DNA from: Streptomyces tagetis | GTDB lineage: Bacteria; Actinomycetota; Actinomycetes; Streptomycetales; Streptomycetaceae | Reading direction: 5' to 3' | DNA length: 64,000 nucleotides | NCBI RefSeq assembly: GCF_018069565.1 | Contig: NZ_JAGPNL010000007.1 | Span: 186,001 to 250,000, forward strand | In this document: in pieces, positions 61,558 through 64,000 of the stretch | Layout of the letters: every line of letters begins with the position of its first letter | How positions within the stretch are numbered: the stretch's first letter is position 1 | The notes under the pieces: model-generated | What the model was told of the DNA's origin: nothing | What the model saw: the letters and a program-made list of their open reading frames with translations, nothing else | Database searches by the model: none | Translations under genes and position numbers: made by a program

Positions 61558-62631
61558 GTGAAGAAGACCTCGACCCGGCTGGCCGACGGCCGTGAGCTGG
61601 TCTACTACGACCTGCGCGACGACACCGTCCGGGACGCGGTCGACCGCCGCCCGCTGGAGCCCACGGCCACCACCTCCGAGATCCGCCGCGACGCGCTCCG
61701 CGGCGACCGGGTCGCCGTCGCCTCGCACCGCCAGGGCCGCACCTACCACCCGCCCGCCGACCAGTGCCCCCTGTGCCCCTCGCGGGACGGGCGGCCGAGC
61801 GAGATCCCCGACTCCTCCTACGACGTGGTCGTCTTCGAGAACCGCTTCCCCTCACTGGCCGGCGACTCCGGCCGCTGCGAGGTCGTCTGCTTCACCTCCG
61901 ACCACCACGCCTCCTTCGCCGGCCTGAGCGAACCGCAGGCCCGCCTGGTCCTCGACGCCTGGACCGACCGCACCGCGGAGCTGTCCCATCTGCCCTCCGT
62001 CACCCAGGTGTTCTGCTTCGAGAACCGCGGCCCCGAGATCGGCGTGACCCTCGGTCACCCGCACGGGCAGATCTACGCCTACCCCTTCACCACCCCGCGC
62101 ACGGCCAGGACGCTGCGCTCCCTCGCCGCCCACAAGGAGGCGACCGGCGGGGAGAACCTGTTCGACGCGGTCCTCGCCGAGGAACTGGCCGGCGAGCGGG
62201 TCGTCCTGGAGGGCGAGCACTGGGCCGCCTTCGTGCCGTACGCGGCGCACTGGCCCTACGAGGCGCACCTCTACCCCAAGCGGCGGGTGCCCGACCTGCT
62301 GGGGCTGGACGAGGCGGCGCGGGCCGAGTTCCCCCGGGTCTACCTGGAGCTGCTGCGGCGCTTCGACCGGATCTTCGGCGAGGGCGAGCCGCCCACCCCG
62401 TACATCGCCGCCTGGCACCAGGCACCCTTCGGCGGGCCCGAGGTGAGCGCCCGGACGGGGGCCGGAGCGGGCCGCGACGACTTCGCGCTGCACCTTGAGC
62501 TTTTTACCATTCGCCGTACGTCCGGCAAGCTGAAGTTCCTCGCGGGCTCCGAATCCGGCATGGACGTCTTCATCAACGACGTGCCCCCGGAGCGCGCGGC
62601 CGAACGACTGCGGGAGGTAGCGAGTTCATGA
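61558..62631 (+). CDS. galT: Galactose-1-phosphate uridylyltransferase
   Basis: A 357-residue GalT of the Leloir pathway, exchanging UMP between UDP-glucose and galactose-1-phosphate. The catalytic HxHxQ motif is in GHPHGQIYAYPF. CPLCPSRDG supplies a zinc-like Cys pair, and FENRFPSLAGDSG and AWHQAPFGGPEVS are family stretches. Start GTG 61558 has a GAGGAGTGC ribosome site. Its stop overlaps the galE ATG (ATGA). The upstream repeats probably mediate galactose induction. Confidence 0.95.
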   Translation: MKKTSTRLADGRELVYYDLRDDTVRDAVDRRPLEPTATTSEIRRDALRGDRVAVASHRQGRTYHPPADQCPLCPSRDGRPSEIPDSSYDVVVFENRFPSLAGDSGRCEVVCFTSDHHASFAGLSEPQARLVLDAWTDRTAELSHLPSVTQVFCFENRGPEIGVTLGHPHGQIYAYPFTTPRTARTLRSLAAHKEATGGENLFDAVLAEELAGERVVLEGEHWAAFVPYAAHWPYEAHLYPKRRVPDLLGLDEAARAEFPRVYLELLRRFDRIFGEGEPPTPYIAAWHQAPFGGPEVSARTGAGAGRDDFALHLELFTIRRTSGKLKFLAGSESGMDVFINDVPPERAAERLREVASS

Positions 62632-63590
62632 GTGGGAAGTACCTGGTCACGGGCGGAGCGGGGTATGTGGGCAGTGTGGTCGCCCAGCACCTGCTGGAGG
62701 CGGGCCACGAGGTGGTCGTCCTCGACAACCTGTCGACCGGCTTTCGCGAGGGCGTGCCGGCGGGCGTCACCTTCATCGAGGGCGACATCCGCGACGCCGC
62801 GAAGTGGCTCGACCCCTCCTTCGACGGCGTGCTGCACTTCGCCGCGTTCTCGCAGGTCGGCGAGTCGGTGGTGAAGCCCGAGAAGTACTGGGAGAACAAC
62901 GTCGGCGGCACCATGGCGCTGCTCGACGCGATGCGCGCCGCGGGCGTGCGCCGGCTCGTCTTCTCCTCCACGGCCGCCACCTACGGCGAGCCCGAGCAGG
63001 TCCCGATCGTCGAGACCGCCCCCACCCGCCCCACCAACCCCTACGGCGCCTCCAAGCTCGCCGTCGACCACATGATCACCGGTGAGGCGGCGGCCCACGG
63101 CCTCGGCGCGGTCTCGCTGCGCTACTTCAACGTCGCCGGCGCCTACGGCGAGTACGGCGAGCGGCACGACCCCGAGTCGCACCTGATCCCGCTCGTCCTC
63201 CAGGTCGCCCAGGGCCGCCGCGAGGCGATCTCCGTCTTCGGCGACGACTACCCGACGCCCGACGGCACCTGCGTGCGCGACTACATCCACGTCGCCGACC
63301 TGGCCGAGGCCCACCTGCTCGCCCTGGACGCGGCCGTCCCCGGCGAGCACCTCATCTGCAACCTGGGCAACGGCAACGGTTTCTCCGTCCGCGAAGTCAT
63401 CGAGACCGTACGCCGGGTGACGGGCCATCCGGTCCCGGAGGTGGTCGCGCCCCGCCGCGGCGGCGACCCGGCCACCCTGGTGGCGTCGGCCGGCTCGGCC
63501 CGCGAGAAGCTGGGCTGGCGCCCGTCGCGCGCGGACCTCACCGGGATCGTCGCGGACGCGTGGGAGTTCGCGCAGCGGCGCGCGAAGTAA
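62628..63590 (+). CDS. galE: UDP-glucose 4-epimerase
   Basis: A 320-residue extended SDR. The NAD motif GGAGYVGSVVAQ is at the N terminus, SSTAATYGEPEQ carries the catalytic Ser/Thr and NPYGASKLAVDH the Tyr-x-x-x-Lys pair. RYFNVAGAYGEYGERHDPES and VRDYIHVADLAEAH are standard GalE parts. It interconverts UDP-galactose and UDP-glucose. The start overlaps galT and the end is 26 bases before galK, so galTEK is one operon. Confidence 0.96.
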   Translation: MSGKYLVTGGAGYVGSVVAQHLLEAGHEVVVLDNLSTGFREGVPAGVTFIEGDIRDAAKWLDPSFDGVLHFAAFSQVGESVVKPEKYWENNVGGTMALLDAMRAAGVRRLVFSSTAATYGEPEQVPIVETAPTRPTNPYGASKLAVDHMITGEAAAHGLGAVSLRYFNVAGAYGEYGERHDPESHLIPLVLQVAQGRREAISVFGDDYPTPDGTCVRDYIHVADLAEAHLLALDAAVPGEHLICNLGNGNGFSVREVIETVRRVTGHPVPEVVAPRRGGDPATLVASAGSAREKLGWRPSRADLTGIVADAWEFAQRRAK

Positions 63591-63616
63591 CGGACGACGG
63601 ATCAGGGGACAAGGGC

Positions 63617-64000
<384 letters not shown>

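Overview
The window is a GC-rich stretch of actinobacterial chromosome, almost certainly Streptomyces. The evidence is strong GC3 bias, GTG/TTG starts, a SepX (GlpR) divisome gene beside moeA, an SsgA-like sporulation gene, actinobacterial Pmt, and HrdB-like promoters. No phage, transposase, rRNA or CRISPR array is visible. Most of it is ordinary core chromosome, with one compositionally odd insertion after a tRNA gene.

Layout. 1-8.2 kb (all but one small gene on the minus strand): a P1-family peptidase cut by the window edge, LtrA, MscL, a SAF-domain protein, MTA phosphorylase, an FmdB-type zinc ribbon preceded by a CIRCE element, an MFS exporter and a CPA1 K+/H+ antiporter. 8.4-11.3 kb: a penicillin-acylase-family hydrolase and, convergent to it, 5-formyl-THF cyclo-ligase. 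12.0-17.4 kb (plus strand): galU, moeA, moaC, mogA, rimJ and sepX, a tightly packed set in which mogA and rimJ use overlapping starts. 17.5-19.5 kb: tRNA-Ala(CGC) with promoter and terminator, then a lower-GC VanZ-family gene that looks acquired. 19.5-24.8 kb: a LysR regulator divergent from an oxidoreductase/NTF2 fusion, then a DUF4259 protein, an epoxide-hydrolase-like protein, a GNAT enzyme and exonuclease III. 24.8-29.0 kb: a MerR regulator divergent from a coupled Baeyer-Villiger monooxygenase, hydrolase and SDR operon. 29.1-36.1 kb: a small hydrophilic protein, a tricorn-type protease, and a TetR regulator with two operators ahead of an MMPL exporter. 36.2-42.5 kb: YbaK, an EamA transporter, DUF1876, a serine hydrolase, an ECF-type nickel/cobalt transporter (NikMN, NikQ, NikO) with a Nur box, and an SsgE-like gene divergent from it. 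42.6-48 kb (minus): two tandem class B PBPs and Pmt. 48-54.3 kb (plus): rsmI, an orphan zinc-ribbon protein, tatD, ksgA, ispE and an ABC-F ATPase. 54.6-59.3 kb: two tandem Pro-rich, membrane-anchored beta-propeller proteins and a LuxR-type regulator with a degenerate receiver. 59.3-64 kb: a sodium/solute symporter plus small membrane partner, divergent from galT-galE-galK (galK runs off the end).

Functional themes. The galactose (Leloir) operon, its divergent symporter and galU feed UDP-sugar metabolism. moeA-moaC-mogA make molybdenum cofactor. sepX, ssgE, two PBPs and pmt form a loose cell-envelope, division and sporulation neighbourhood. Several local regulators come with visible operators: CIRCE, a Nur box, TetR palindromes, a LysR palindrome, and palindromes in the MerR and gal intergenic regions. 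I did not find a clearly novel multi-gene defence or metabolic system. The best leads are the CIRCE-controlled FmdB gene, the degenerate response regulator next to the beta-propeller pair, the oxidoreductase-NTF2 fusion, the CTG-initiated rimJ, and the VanZ insertion at the tRNA gene.
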